Both the position numbers and the translations under genes were made by a program. Shown here piece after piece: positions 41,635 through 49,546 of a stretch of DNA of 64,000 bases (its first letter is position 1; the number at the start of each line of letters is the position of its first letter). Source of the DNA: Actinoplanes xinjiangensis (GTDB lineage: Bacteria; Actinomycetota; Actinomycetes; Mycobacteriales; Micromonosporaceae); NCBI RefSeq assembly GCF_003148685.1, contig NZ_QGGR01000012.1, positions 186,001 to 250,000 of the forward strand. Direction: 5' to 3'. Below the pieces are notes generated by a model. That model searched no databases. It saw only the letters and a program-made list of their open reading frames with translations, and was not told the DNA's origin.

Positions 41635-42608
41635 CCGAACGACCGAGGAACAGGGTGTCTTTGTGGTGGGCGTTCGCGCTCGCGGCGGCGCCGGCGGCGC
41701 TGGTGCCGCTCACCGGGCCGATCTGGCGCGACCGGCTGCCCGACCCGCTGCCCAGTCACTGGGACTTCGCCGGTCGCGTCGACGGCACGACCGGGGTCGG
41801 CGCCATGGTGACCATGCTGCTCGTGGTTGCAGCGGTGCCGCTGGCCGCCGCCCTCGTCGCCGTGCTCGCCCCGGGTCTGCGCCGGCGGGTCCGCCGGGCC
41901 GTGATCGGCATCGCCGGTGCCGTCACCGGCGGGACGGCCGCGATCTGGCTGATGACCGTCGCGCTGTCGCTGGACGTGGCCACCGCCGCCGAGGTGCCGA
42001 GCCCGTCCTGGCACATCATGGTGCTGCTCCTCGGCGCCGCCGGGTGGGGTGCACTCGTCGCCCGGGCCTGCGGGACCGTCCCCGAGGAGCCCGCCGCCAC
42101 CGGCCCGCCGCCCGCCGGGCTCGCCCGCCTCGACCTGGCACCGGGCCAGCGGGCCGTCTGGAGCGAGACGCCGCCGATGCCCCGCGCCGCCTGGATCGCC
42201 CTGGTGCCACTGCTGGTGGTCGCCGTGGTCCTCGCCGTCGGTGTCAACGCCTGGGCGGCCGCACCGCTGCTGGTCGGCGCCGTGGCCGTGCTGCTGATGC
42301 TGCGGACCCGCTTCACCGTTGACGCCCGTGGCGTGACCGTCGGCTTCGGGCCGTGGGGCCGGCCGCGCGTCCGGATCCCGATGCGCGAGATCGTGTCGGC
42401 CGCACCCACCACCGTGCACGTCTTCGAGTGGGGCGGCTGGGGCTACCGCTACAGCCTGGACGGCCGCGGCCGTGGCCTGATCCTGCGCGGCGGCCCGGGC
42501 GTCCGGCTCGAACTCTCGTCCGGCCGCTGCTTCGTCGCCACCGTCCGCGATCCGGAAACCGTGTCCGCCCTGGTCAACAGCCTCCTCGACAGCGCACGCA
42601 CCCCCTGA
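41631..42608 (+). CDS. DUF1648-type membrane protein
   Basis: 325 aa from ATG 41631. LPDPLPSHWDFAGRVDGTTG is the DUF1648 motif, in helix pair 1; in total about six membrane helices, then a soluble C-terminal domain with RFTVDARGVTVGFGPWGRPR and a PH-like beta pattern. Proteins of this kind occur with YtrA regulators (SdpI/immunity-type relatives); exact role unknown. Downstream DNA is a tandem-repeat field. Confidence 0.8.
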   Translation: MTERPRNRVSLWWAFALAAAPAALVPLTGPIWRDRLPDPLPSHWDFAGRVDGTTGVGAMVTMLLVVAAVPLAAALVAVLAPGLRRRVRRAVIGIAGAVTGGTAAIWLMTVALSLDVATAAEVPSPSWHIMVLLLGAAGWGALVARACGTVPEEPAATGPPPAGLARLDLAPGQRAVWSETPPMPRAAWIALVPLLVVAVVLAVGVNAWAAAPLLVGAVAVLLMLRTRFTVDARGVTVGFGPWGRPRVRIPMREIVSAAPTTVHVFEWGGWGYRYSLDGRGRGLILRGGPGVRLELSSGRCFVATVRDPETVSALVNSLLDSARTP

Positions 42609-42630
42609 TCCACGGCGATCCGCCAGGCCC

Positions 42631-42790
42631 GGCCACTGGAGGCTCGGCCACTGGAGGCTCGGCCACTGGAGGCTCGGCCACTGGAGGCTCGGCCACTGGA
42701 GGCTCGGCCACTGGAGGCTCGGCCACTGGAGGCTCGGCCACTGGAGGCTCGGCCACTGGAGGCTCGGCCACTGGAGGCTCGGCCACTGGA
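42631..42790. repeat. 15-bp tandem repeat, ten and two-thirds copies
   Basis: GGCCACTGGAGGCTC repeats without change from 42631 to 42780, with a partial copy to 42790. No gene covers it: both strands read as simple peptide repeats only. The 370 bases from 42609 to 42978 hold this repeat, an 18-bp repeat (42796-42831) and a palindrome, and no gene. Confidence 0.95.
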
Positions 42791-42795
42791 CGGCC

Positions 42796-42831
42796 GGCGG
42801 CCACCGGAAGACCGGCGGCCACCGGAAGACC
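42796..42831. repeat. 18-bp direct repeat, two copies
   Basis: GGCGGCCACCGGAAGACC at 42796 and 42814, exact copies, directly before the palindrome. Confidence 0.9.
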
Positions 42832-42888
42832 GGCTGGTCCCCACCGCTGTCTCAGCCGCGCTGAGACAGCGGTGGGAGCCAGCCGGTC
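42828..42888. repeat. Palindromic repeat, copy E
   Basis: GACCGGCTGG ... CCAGCCGGTC ends pair fully, with inner CACCGCTGTCTCAGC/GCTGAGACAGCGGTG arms around CGC. Same family as copies A-D. Lies between converging genes. Confidence 0.9.
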
Positions 42889-42978
42889 CATCGCATACGC
42901 CCGGCGGTCGCGTTGTCGGCCGGGACCGGCCGCCTGCGTCGCGGGGTAGCCCGGGTGCTCGGCGTAGATCGTACGGAA

Positions 42979-43527
42979 TCATTGTTTTTCGGCTTTTCTT
43001 GCTCGGAAGGCCGTCATATTGACCCGGTTGCCGCAGCGGACCGAGCAGAAGCGTCGGGAGCCGTTGCGGGAGAGGTCGATGAACAGGCCGTCGCAGTCGT
43101 CGGCGTCGCAGACACGGAGGCGGCCGGTCTCGTCCATGCGGATGACGTCGATGAGTGCCATCGCCGCCTCGACGCGGATGCGCTCGGCGAGGGGCGCGTC
43201 GGGCTCGGTGGCGTGGATGTGCCAATCCGAACCGTCGTGGCGGGTGAGGTACGGCACGGCGCGCGCCTCGCGAAGCATCCGGTTGACCGCCTCGACGGCG
43301 TCGTCGCGATCGAGTGTCCACACCGCGCGCAGCAGGTCGCGCGTCTCCCGGACGGCCCGGAGTTCGGCCTGGTCACGGTCTTTGCGGCCGGAGTAGGTGA
43401 GGAGCAGCGCATCGAGTTCGGCGAGCGTGGTCAGCTCGTCCGCACCGGAGCGCGAGGCGGTCGCCGTGGTGTTGGCGAGGTCCACGATGAACTGGAGCGC
43501 CTCCTCAGTGTCAGGGGCAAAAAGCAA
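42979..43527 (-). CDS. CGNR zinc-finger (ABATE-domain) regulator
   Basis: 182 aa from TTG 43527 with GGAGTC upstream. N-terminal ABATE domain (QFIVDLANTTATAS, EAVNRMLREARAVPYL) and C-terminal CGNR finger: RVCDADDCDGLFIDLSRNGS then RRFCSVRCGNRVNMTAFRAR. Probably a DNA-binding stress regulator. Divergent from the EamA transporter gene, a pairing common in actinomycetes; AAGCAATTT occurs twice in the gap and may be its site. Confidence 0.85.
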   Translation of the reverse strand: MLFAPDTEEALQFIVDLANTTATASRSGADELTTLAELDALLLTYSGRKDRDQAELRAVRETRDLLRAVWTLDRDDAVEAVNRMLREARAVPYLTRHDGSDWHIHATEPDAPLAERIRVEAAMALIDVIRMDETGRLRVCDADDCDGLFIDLSRNGSRRFCSVRCGNRVNMTAFRARKAEKQ

Positions 43528-43596
43528 TTTGACTCCTTATTGGGGGCGGCCTAGCGTCAGGGGTGTAAGCAATTTAGCCCATCACAGGGGGTTGTC

Positions 43597-44595
43597 GTGA
43601 AATCGCCGCAGCTCGTCGGGCTGGCCGCCGCGGTCACCTCGGCGGCCACCTTCGCCACCTCCGGCGCGTTCATCAAGCCACTGCTCGAAGCGGGCTGGTC
43701 GCCGGCCGCCGCCGTCACCGCCCGCGCCGTCGTCGCCGGTCTCCTGTTGCTGCCGCTCGTGCTGTTCTCGCTGCGGGGCCGGTGGGACGCACTGTGGCGC
43801 GGCCGCCTGCGGATCGTCGGCATGGGCGTCATCGCGGTCGCGTTCACGCAGCTCACCTACTTCGCGGCGATCCGGCGCATCCCGGTGTCCACCGCCCTGC
43901 TCGTCGAATATCTGGCACCCCTGCTGCTGGTCGTCTGGGTCGCCGCCACCACCCGGCGGATGCCCCGGCCGATGGTGCTGCTCGGATCGGTGCTGGCCAT
44001 CGGCGGACTGGTGCTGGTGATCGGGCCCGGCGCGCTCGGCGCCGTCGACCCCGTCGGGGTGGCGCTCGCGTTCGCCGCCGCCGTGGGATGCGCCGTCTAC
44101 TTCGTGGTCGCCGCCCGGCCCGCCGACGGGCTCCCGCCGGTCGCGCTCGCCGGGACCGGACTGCTGCTCGGCGGTCTCACCCTGGGGCTGGCCGGGCTCC
44201 TCGGGATCGTGCCGATGGAGATGAGCTTCGGTACGATTCCGCTGCTCGGTTCGGTCGTCCCGTGGTGGGTGCCACTGATGGTGGTGGCGTTCTTCGGAAC
44301 GGCGGTGGCGTACGCGACGGGCATCTTCGGATCCGGGCGCCTCGGTTCGCGGCTGGCGTCGTTCGTCGGGCTGCTGGAGGTCGTGTTCGCGTCGATCCTC
44401 GCGTGGATCGTGGTGGATGAGCAGCTCACGCCGTTGCAGATGGCCGGCGGTGTGCTGATCCTCGCCGGCATCGCGGTGATCCCGGCCGAGCCGGCGGCGT
44501 CCCCCGAGCCTGACGAGTCTGTGGGTCCCGTCGAGCCGGTGGTTCCGGTTGAGCCGGTGGCTTCCGCTGAGCCGGTGGCTCGGCCGGGCCGGTGA
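43597..44595 (+). CDS. EamA/DMT-family transporter
   Basis: 332 aa from GTG 43597. Ten membrane helices in two EamA repeats (VGLAAAVTSAATFATSGAFI ... and AVGCAVYFVVAARPADG ... LASFVGLLEVVFASILAWIV). Likely exports an amino acid or drug. The last 30 residues are repeats (PVEPVVPVEPVASAEPV) from an 18-bp DNA repeat that runs on beyond the stop. Divergent from the CGNR regulator. Confidence 0.9.
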   Translation: MKSPQLVGLAAAVTSAATFATSGAFIKPLLEAGWSPAAAVTARAVVAGLLLLPLVLFSLRGRWDALWRGRLRIVGMGVIAVAFTQLTYFAAIRRIPVSTALLVEYLAPLLLVVWVAATTRRMPRPMVLLGSVLAIGGLVLVIGPGALGAVDPVGVALAFAAAVGCAVYFVVAARPADGLPPVALAGTGLLLGGLTLGLAGLLGIVPMEMSFGTIPLLGSVVPWWVPLMVVAFFGTAVAYATGIFGSGRLGSRLASFVGLLEVVFASILAWIVVDEQLTPLQMAGGVLILAGIAVIPAEPAASPEPDESVGPVEPVVPVEPVASAEPVARPGR

Positions 44596-44620
44596 TTTCG
44601 GCGGGCCCATGATTTCAGTC

Positions 44621-44710
44621 GGGCCGGTTGGCTCGGTCGGGCCAGTTGGCTCGGCGGGGCCGGTTGGTTCGGTGGGGCCGGTTGGCTCGGTCGGTCGGTT
44701 AGCTCGGTGG
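44621..44710. repeat. 18-bp tandem repeat after the EamA gene
   Basis: GGGCCGGTTGGCTCGGTC and close variants at 44621, 44639, 44657 and 44675, and a decayed fifth copy to 44710; a decayed copy also precedes them. No gene is seen here. Confidence 0.85.
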
Positions 44711-44739
44711 GTACGGCTGTTCCGGCCGGGCGCGGAGGT

Positions 44740-45531
44740 TCAGCTCGGCCGGCCGGTCAGCCCGTCGAGGTGATGGCGGAGGATCTTCCGGACGTGCCGG
44801 GGTTCGGTGAGCCCTTGCAGGGACAGGCCGTCGAGTAGAGCGTGCAGCCGGGCGGTCTCGAGATCGATGTCGGCGTCGGTGTCGATGTCCGGGGAGAGGC
44901 CGCCCCGGTCGCGGGCGCCGGTCAGGACCCGATGGATGATCGCGATCATCGTGTCGCGCAGCGCGTCGGCCTGGGGTCGCAGCTCCGGGCGGGTGCGGGC
45001 GGCGACGGTGAAGGTGTGCCGTAACACGGTCTCTTGATGACGTGCGTCATCGAGTGGTAGCCACTCAGCGAGCAGTTCCTCACTGAGCCGCCGCCGTTCA
45101 GCGCGACCGCCGGAATCCGCGGACACCTGCTCAAGACCGCCGTTGACGGGGCCGGCGACGTTTGTGGAGCGGTCGCCGACCGGCTGCCGGTCGTTGGTCG
45201 TGAAGCGGCCGCTGACCCCATGTCGCTCGGTGTTCGTGGACCGATCGGTGTTCGCCGACCGACTGGTGTTCGCGGATCGGCTGGTGTTCGCGAAGATCTG
45301 CTCGGCGTGGGCGCGGACGCGCCGGCTGATACGACGGTCGAGCTCCTGCGCCGCGAAGATGATCAGCTCGTCGTGGCTGTCGAAATAGTGCCGGACCGAG
45401 CCGATCGCCAGATTCGCCTCGGCGGCCACGTTGCGCAGGGTCGCTGCCGAGAGGCCTTCGCGAGCCACGACGGCCAGCACTGCATCGGCGATCGCCTCAC
45501 GCCGCTGTCCGGGATCCACGACCTTCGGCAT
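44740..45531 (-). CDS. TetR-family regulator with repeat insertion
   Basis: 263 aa from ATG 45531. HTH near the N-terminus (RREAIADAVLAVVAREGLSA, LRNVAAEANLAIGSVRHYF), then an unusual Ser/Asn/Thr/Arg stretch (residues about 80-130, ANTSRSANTSRSANTDRS) from an 18-bp DNA repeat, then a BetI-like C-terminal domain (RHTFTVAARTRPELRPQADA). The usual length is 190-215, so about 50 residues are extra. Divergent from a DUF1453 gene. Confidence 0.85.
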   Translation of the reverse strand: MPKVVDPGQRREAIADAVLAVVAREGLSAATLRNVAAEANLAIGSVRHYFDSHDELIIFAAQELDRRISRRVRAHAEQIFANTSRSANTSRSANTDRSTNTERHGVSGRFTTNDRQPVGDRSTNVAGPVNGGLEQVSADSGGRAERRRLSEELLAEWLPLDDARHQETVLRHTFTVAARTRPELRPQADALRDTMIAIIHRVLTGARDRGGLSPDIDTDADIDLETARLHALLDGLSLQGLTEPRHVRKILRHHLDGLTGRPS

Positions 45532-45542
45532 GTGGACTTTTC

Positions 45543-45582
45543 TAGCACGGCCATGCCACATTGTTGTAGCAGGCTCGTGCTA
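45543..45582. promoter_or_regulatory. Split inverted repeat between TetR and DUF1453 genes
   Basis: TAGCACG (45543-45549) and CGTGCTA (45576-45582) are exact reverse complements, 33 bp apart start to start, each flanked by A/T. They could be a TetR operator pair controlling both genes. Confidence 0.55.
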
Positions 45583-45598
45583 AAAACAGGAGGCGTTG

Positions 45599-46048
45599 AT
45601 GATCTGGCTGCTGGTGATCGCCGTGGCGGTGATCGTGGTGGTGATCCGACGTGCGGTCGGAGAGCCGTTGGACATGCGTGATCTCTGGGTGCCACCGGTC
45701 GTCCTGACCGGCATCGGCATCTGGATCCTGATCCGCACCGAAGGACTGGGCCCCCGCGACCGGGCATGGCTTGCCGGCGGATCCCTGCTCGGGATCGCCC
45801 TCGGTTACCTCCGCGGCCGGTTCGTGGCCGTCTTCGAACGTTCCGGCCGCCTGTGGCAACGCTACGAGGGCCGGACGTTCGCGGCCGTCGCCGCCTCACT
45901 CGTGGTCATGCTGGCGTTCGGCGCGGCAGCCACGCGATGCGGGATGTCCCCGAGCGCACGGCCGGTCCAGCTCGCCATCGGCCTCAGCTTTCTCGGCGAG
46001 GCCGTCGCGGTCACCCGGCGGGCGGCAGCGGCGCCGGCACTCCGATGA
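45599..46048 (+). CDS. DUF1453-like membrane protein
   Basis: 149 aa from ATG 45599. Five hydrophobic helices; IRRAVGEPLDMRDLWVPPVV and the LRGRF spacing fit the DUF1453/CcdC-like family. Role unknown. Probably controlled by the divergent TetR protein. Confidence 0.7.
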   Translation: MIWLLVIAVAVIVVVIRRAVGEPLDMRDLWVPPVVLTGIGIWILIRTEGLGPRDRAWLAGGSLLGIALGYLRGRFVAVFERSGRLWQRYEGRTFAAVAASLVVMLAFGAAATRCGMSPSARPVQLAIGLSFLGEAVAVTRRAAAAPALR

Positions 46049-46115
46049 GGCGTCAACCGAACGCCGCAGCCGTCGGTGAGATCATCGCCCTGGGCGCCGG
46101 TGTGAACGTCCCGAA

Positions 46116-46133
46116 GGTAGTGCCAGCACTACC
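46116..46133. promoter_or_regulatory. 18-bp palindrome, putative operator
   Basis: GGTAGTGC-CA-GCACTACC, perfect 8-bp arms, with a further half-site CTAGTGCCC at 46141. Lies 60-75 nt before the Sensor-domain gene. Confidence 0.65.
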
Positions 46134-46191
46134 CTCAACCCTAGTGCCCACCGTATCCACAACGGACCTCCCACTGCATAGCGTCGACACC

Positions 46192-46833
46192 ATGACGACG
46201 ACGCAACTCGACCCGGTCCTCACACCCGCCCCGGTCGCCCGTGTCCTGCCCCGGCTGGCCGCCGACACCCGCTATGTGCTGACCGGCCTGCCGATGGCCC
46301 TGGCCTCGGTCCTCGTCTGCGTCACCGCGCTCTCGGTGGGTGTCGGGCTGGCCGTCCTCTGGGTCGGCGTGCCGTTGAGCTTCTTCGCTCTGATGCAGGC
46401 CCGCGGTTTCGCCACCGCCGAGCGTGAGCGGATCGCGCCGGTGCTGGAGCGGCACATCGCAAGCCCCGACTACCGCATGGCGGGGGCCGCCACCCTGCCC
46501 GCGAGGCTCTTCGCGGTGCTCGCCGACGGGCAGACCTGGCGCGACCTGGCGCACGCCGCCCTTCGCTGGATCCCCAGCTCGATCGCATTCACCCTGGTCG
46601 CCACCTGGTGGGCCGCCATCCTCGGCGGCCTCACCTGGGTGCTGTGGGGCTGGTCGCTGCCGAGCGACGGCAGAGAGCTGCCGGAGCTGCTGGGGTTCGG
46701 CGACGCCTACCTGACCACGGTCGCCTTCTACGGCGTCCTGTCGGTGTTCTTCGTGATCACCCTCCCGGCCGTGGCGCGGAAGGCGGCGCTCCTGGAGGCG
46801 CGGTTCGCGGAGAAGCTGCTGGCCCGCCGCTGA
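46192..46833 (+). CDS. Stand-alone Sensor-domain membrane protein
   Basis: 213 aa from ATG 46192. The text YVLTGLPMALASVLVCVTAL, VGVPLSFFALMQARGFATAE and DLAHAALRWIPSSIAFTLVA is the putative Sensor domain that usually sits at the front of actinobacterial histidine kinases; here no kinase follows. Four membrane helices. The 3' end overlaps the converging sigma-factor gene by 77 nt. Confidence 0.8.
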   Translation: MTTTQLDPVLTPAPVARVLPRLAADTRYVLTGLPMALASVLVCVTALSVGVGLAVLWVGVPLSFFALMQARGFATAERERIAPVLERHIASPDYRMAGAATLPARLFAVLADGQTWRDLAHAALRWIPSSIAFTLVATWWAAILGGLTWVLWGWSLPSDGRELPELLGFGDAYLTTVAFYGVLSVFFVITLPAVARKAALLEARFAEKLLARR

Positions 46834-48025
46834 CCGCAGAGCCGGCCGGCGCGGCCGCCAACCGGTCGGTGAGCAGCCGCCGCTCCGCCTCGGTGGGTGC
46901 GAGGTCGAGCGCCCGCCGCCAGCTGCCGGCCGCCTCGTCGTTGCGGCCGGCGCGGCGCAGCAGGTCGGCGCGGGTGGCGTGCAGCAGGTGATAGCCGTCC
47001 AGTCCGTCGATGGCGTCGACCAGGGCGAGCCCGGCCTCCGGTCCGGAGGCCATGGCGACGGCGACGGCCCGGTTCAGGTCCACGACGGGGCCCGGCGTGA
47101 CCCGGCGCAGGTGCTCGTAGAGTCCGGCGATCTGCGGCCAGTCCGTCTCCTCCACACTGGCCGCCGTCGCGTGACAGACCGCGATCGCCGCCTGAAGCTG
47201 GAAGGGCCCGGCCTTACCCCGGCGCAGCGCCCGTTCACAGAGTGCGGCGCCCTCCTCGATGAGCGCCCGGTCCCATCGGGCCCGGTCCTGTTCGTCCAGG
47301 CTGAGCAGCGTCCCGTCGGCCCCGGTCCGGGCCGTGCGGCGGGCGTCCTGCACCAGCATCAGCGCGAGCAGGCCCTGTGCCTCCGGTTCGTCGGGCATCA
47401 GGCCGACCAGGGTCCGCCCGATCCGGATCGCCTCCCGGCACAGCTCCCCGGATCCCGAGTAGCCCTCGTTGAACAGCAGGTAGAGCACGTGCAGGACGGC
47501 CGTCAACCGCTCCGGCAGCAGGTGGCCCGGCGGCACCCGGAACGGGATGCCCGCCTGCTTGATCCGCTGTTTGGCCCGGAAGATCCGCTGCCCCATCGTC
47601 TTCTCCGGCACCAGGAACGCCCGCGCGATCTCCGCGGTGCTCATCCCGGCGACGCCGCGCAGGGTCAGCGCGACCTGTGCCTCCACGTTGAGTGCCGGAT
47701 GGCAGCAGGTGAACATGAGTTCCAGCCGGTCGTCGGGGATCTCCGAGTCCGCCGTCCACGGCGCCGGTTCCATGGCCACCTCCTGCAGCTTCGCCCGCTC
47801 CACGGTGGCCCGCCGCAACCGGTCCACGGCGGTACGCCGGGCCACCGTGGTCAGCCAGGCGAGCGGCTGATCGGGTGTCCCGGTCTCCGGCCACACGCGC
47901 AGCGCGGTCGCGAAGGCCTCCTGGGTGCACTCCTCCGCGAGACTCCAGTCGCCGGTGAACCGGATCATCGTGGCGACGATCCGGCCCCACCCGTCGGCGT
48001 AGACCGCGGCGATCTCCTTATTCAT
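46757..48025 (-). CDS. ECF42-type sigma factor with C-terminal TPR-like domain
   Basis: 422 aa from ATG 48025. Sigma2 (VATMIRFTGDWSLAEECTQE), sigma4 (VALTLRGVAGMSTAEIARAF, KTMGQRIFRAKQRIKQAG), then a 200-residue helical domain (GPVVDLNRAVAVAMASGPEA, DGLDGYHLLHATRADLLRRA) as in ECF42. It overlaps the DGPF gene by 8 nt, the hallmark partner of this group. No anti-sigma; the C-terminal domain is thought to control activity. The final 30 residues are Ala/Pro/Gly-rich and antisense to the Sensor gene. Confidence 0.9.
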   Translation of the reverse strand: MNKEIAAVYADGWGRIVATMIRFTGDWSLAEECTQEAFATALRVWPETGTPDQPLAWLTTVARRTAVDRLRRATVERAKLQEVAMEPAPWTADSEIPDDRLELMFTCCHPALNVEAQVALTLRGVAGMSTAEIARAFLVPEKTMGQRIFRAKQRIKQAGIPFRVPPGHLLPERLTAVLHVLYLLFNEGYSGSGELCREAIRIGRTLVGLMPDEPEAQGLLALMLVQDARRTARTGADGTLLSLDEQDRARWDRALIEEGAALCERALRRGKAGPFQLQAAIAVCHATAASVEETDWPQIAGLYEHLRRVTPGPVVDLNRAVAVAMASGPEAGLALVDAIDGLDGYHLLHATRADLLRRAGRNDEAAGSWRRALDLAPTEAERRLLTDRLAAAPAGSAVSGGPAASPRTAPPGAPPSAPRPGG

Positions 48026-48359
48026 CGCCCCAGGGCCACACCGGACGCAGTTCGATGGCTCCGGCCCACGCCATCGGATGCTGCGTCGCGACCTCGATCG
48101 CCTGGTCCAGGTCTTCGCACTCGAGCACGTCGAACCCGGCGATCAGGTCCTTCGTCTCGACGAACGGGCCGTCGGTGACCAGCACCTCCCGGTTGCGTAC
48201 CCGGACCGTGGTGGCCGCGCTCGCGGGCCGGGTCCGGTCGCCCATCAGGCGGATCCCCTTGCCGTCCATCTCACCGACCCAGTCGTCGACGTCCGGCTTG
48301 CCGTCGTCCGCACCGGGCGTGAAGTCCGGGTCCACACACACCAGCATCAGGTACTTCAT
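48018..48359 (-). CDS. DGPF/YCII-like protein
   Basis: 113 aa from ATG 48359 (AAGGAG seven nt upstream). MKYLMLVCVDPDF at the start and VTDGPFVETKDLIAGFDVLE in the middle are the DGPF signature; the fold is YCII/ferredoxin-like. It is the standard partner and first target gene of ECF42 sigma factors. Enzyme activity unknown. Confidence 0.9.
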   Translation of the reverse strand: MKYLMLVCVDPDFTPGADDGKPDVDDWVGEMDGKGIRLMGDRTRPASAATTVRVRNREVLVTDGPFVETKDLIAGFDVLECEDLDQAIEVATQHPMAWAGAIELRPVWPWGDE

Positions 48360-48451
48360 CCTCGTTCTCCTTCTCTCGACGAACTACCGACGAACACCCC
48401 CATGACGAACGGGACCCCACGCTTTCTACCGACTTCTCTAAGATTTTTCGA

Positions 48452-49546
48452 ATGACCGAGGTGACCGTGCGTCCGATGACCCCCACCGAGTACGACCGCT
48501 GGCAACACGATCTCGCCACCGACTATGCCGGTGACCAGGTCGCGGCGGGGAACTGGCCGGCCGAGGGCTCCTACGAGCGGGCCCGTGCGGAGAATGCGGC
48601 GCGGCTCCCGCAGGGCGCGGACACCGACGGGATGCTGCTGCTGACCGGCACGGTCGACGGCGAGCCGGTCGGACGACTGTGGATCGGCCTGACCCATCCG
48701 CGTGGCGTCCCGGACTGCGCCTTCCTCTACGACATCGAGGTGGCCGGCGAGCACCGCGGCCGGGGTCTGGGCCGGGCGCTGCTCGCGGCGGGCGAGGCGG
48801 CGGCCCGTGAGCGCGGGGCCGCCGCGCTGGAACTCAACGTCTTCGGGGCCAATCCGGCCGCCGCCGACCTCTACCGGACCTCCGGCTACCAGATCACCAC
48901 CCAGCAGATGCGCAAGGACCTGCGGCGTACGGCTCCGCGGTTCGCGCCGTCGCACGCCTATCACCGGGCCGCGTTCGCCGGTGATCCGGCGGAGCTGGCC
49001 GGAGCCGACCGGCGATTGTCCGTTCAGCAGGCGGAGATCTGCCTGAGCCGGGCGAAACTGGCGCATGCCCGGTTCCTGACCGGGACCGGCGACCATCAGG
49101 ACGAGTTGCCGCTGCTGGACCGGGCGGTCACCCTCTTCCGGCAGGCCGGCGACGTGACCGGCGAGGCCGAGGCGCTGTGCTGGACCGGCATCTTCCATCA
49201 GGTGGTGCGGCAGGACGACGCCGAGGCGGTGCCGTTCTTCCGGCGGGCCGCCGAGCGCGGTGACCCGCTGACCCGTTCGTTCGCCCTGCGGCATCTCGGT
49301 GTCGCCGAGCACCGCGCCGGAAACCTGACGGCGGCCCGTGAGCTGCTGGAGGAGTCGACGGCCCTGCGCCGTGAGCACGACTTCCCGGTCGGTGTCGCGG
49401 CGAACCTGGTCGGCCTGATCTACATCGCGGCCGCCGAGGGCCGCGACCCCGCCGACATGATCACCGAGGCGCGTGCGCTGGCGTCGGCGGCCGGCGCGAC
49501 GACCGTCCTGGCCGAGATCGAGGAGGCCGCTCAGGCCACGTCGTAA
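48452..49546 (+). CDS. GNAT acetyltransferase fused to a TPR-like domain
   Basis: 364 aa from ATG 48452, 7 nt behind TAAGAT (leaderless pattern). GNAT residues 1-155: IEVAGEHRGRGLGRALLAAG with GRGLGRA, then LNVFGANPAAADLYRTSGY. Residues 165-360 are helical repeats (CLSRAKLAHARFLTGTGDHQ, ALCWTGIFHQVVRQDDAEAV) like TPR modules. The fusion suggests acetylation of a bound protein or large substrate. 3' end overlaps the NUDIX gene by 16 nt. Confidence 0.85.
   Translation: MTEVTVRPMTPTEYDRWQHDLATDYAGDQVAAGNWPAEGSYERARAENAARLPQGADTDGMLLLTGTVDGEPVGRLWIGLTHPRGVPDCAFLYDIEVAGEHRGRGLGRALLAAGEAAARERGAAALELNVFGANPAAADLYRTSGYQITTQQMRKDLRRTAPRFAPSHAYHRAAFAGDPAELAGADRRLSVQQAEICLSRAKLAHARFLTGTGDHQDELPLLDRAVTLFRQAGDVTGEAEALCWTGIFHQVVRQDDAEAVPFFRRAAERGDPLTRSFALRHLGVAEHRAGNLTAARELLEESTALRREHDFPVGVAANLVGLIYIAAAEGRDPADMITEARALASAAGATTVLAEIEEAAQATS

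Noticed and set aside
42631..42790. 15-bp array as a possible CRISPR
   Set aside because: Units are directly joined, with no spacers of different sequence, and no cas genes are near.
42574..42891. 105-residue minus frame with PPVAE repeats
   Set aside because: It is only the translation of the tandem repeat and palindrome, without a ribosome site or non-repeat domain.
44549..44773. 74-residue frame with VGPVGS repeats
   Set aside because: Pure translation of the 18-bp repeat; overlaps the EamA end and has no independent start signal.
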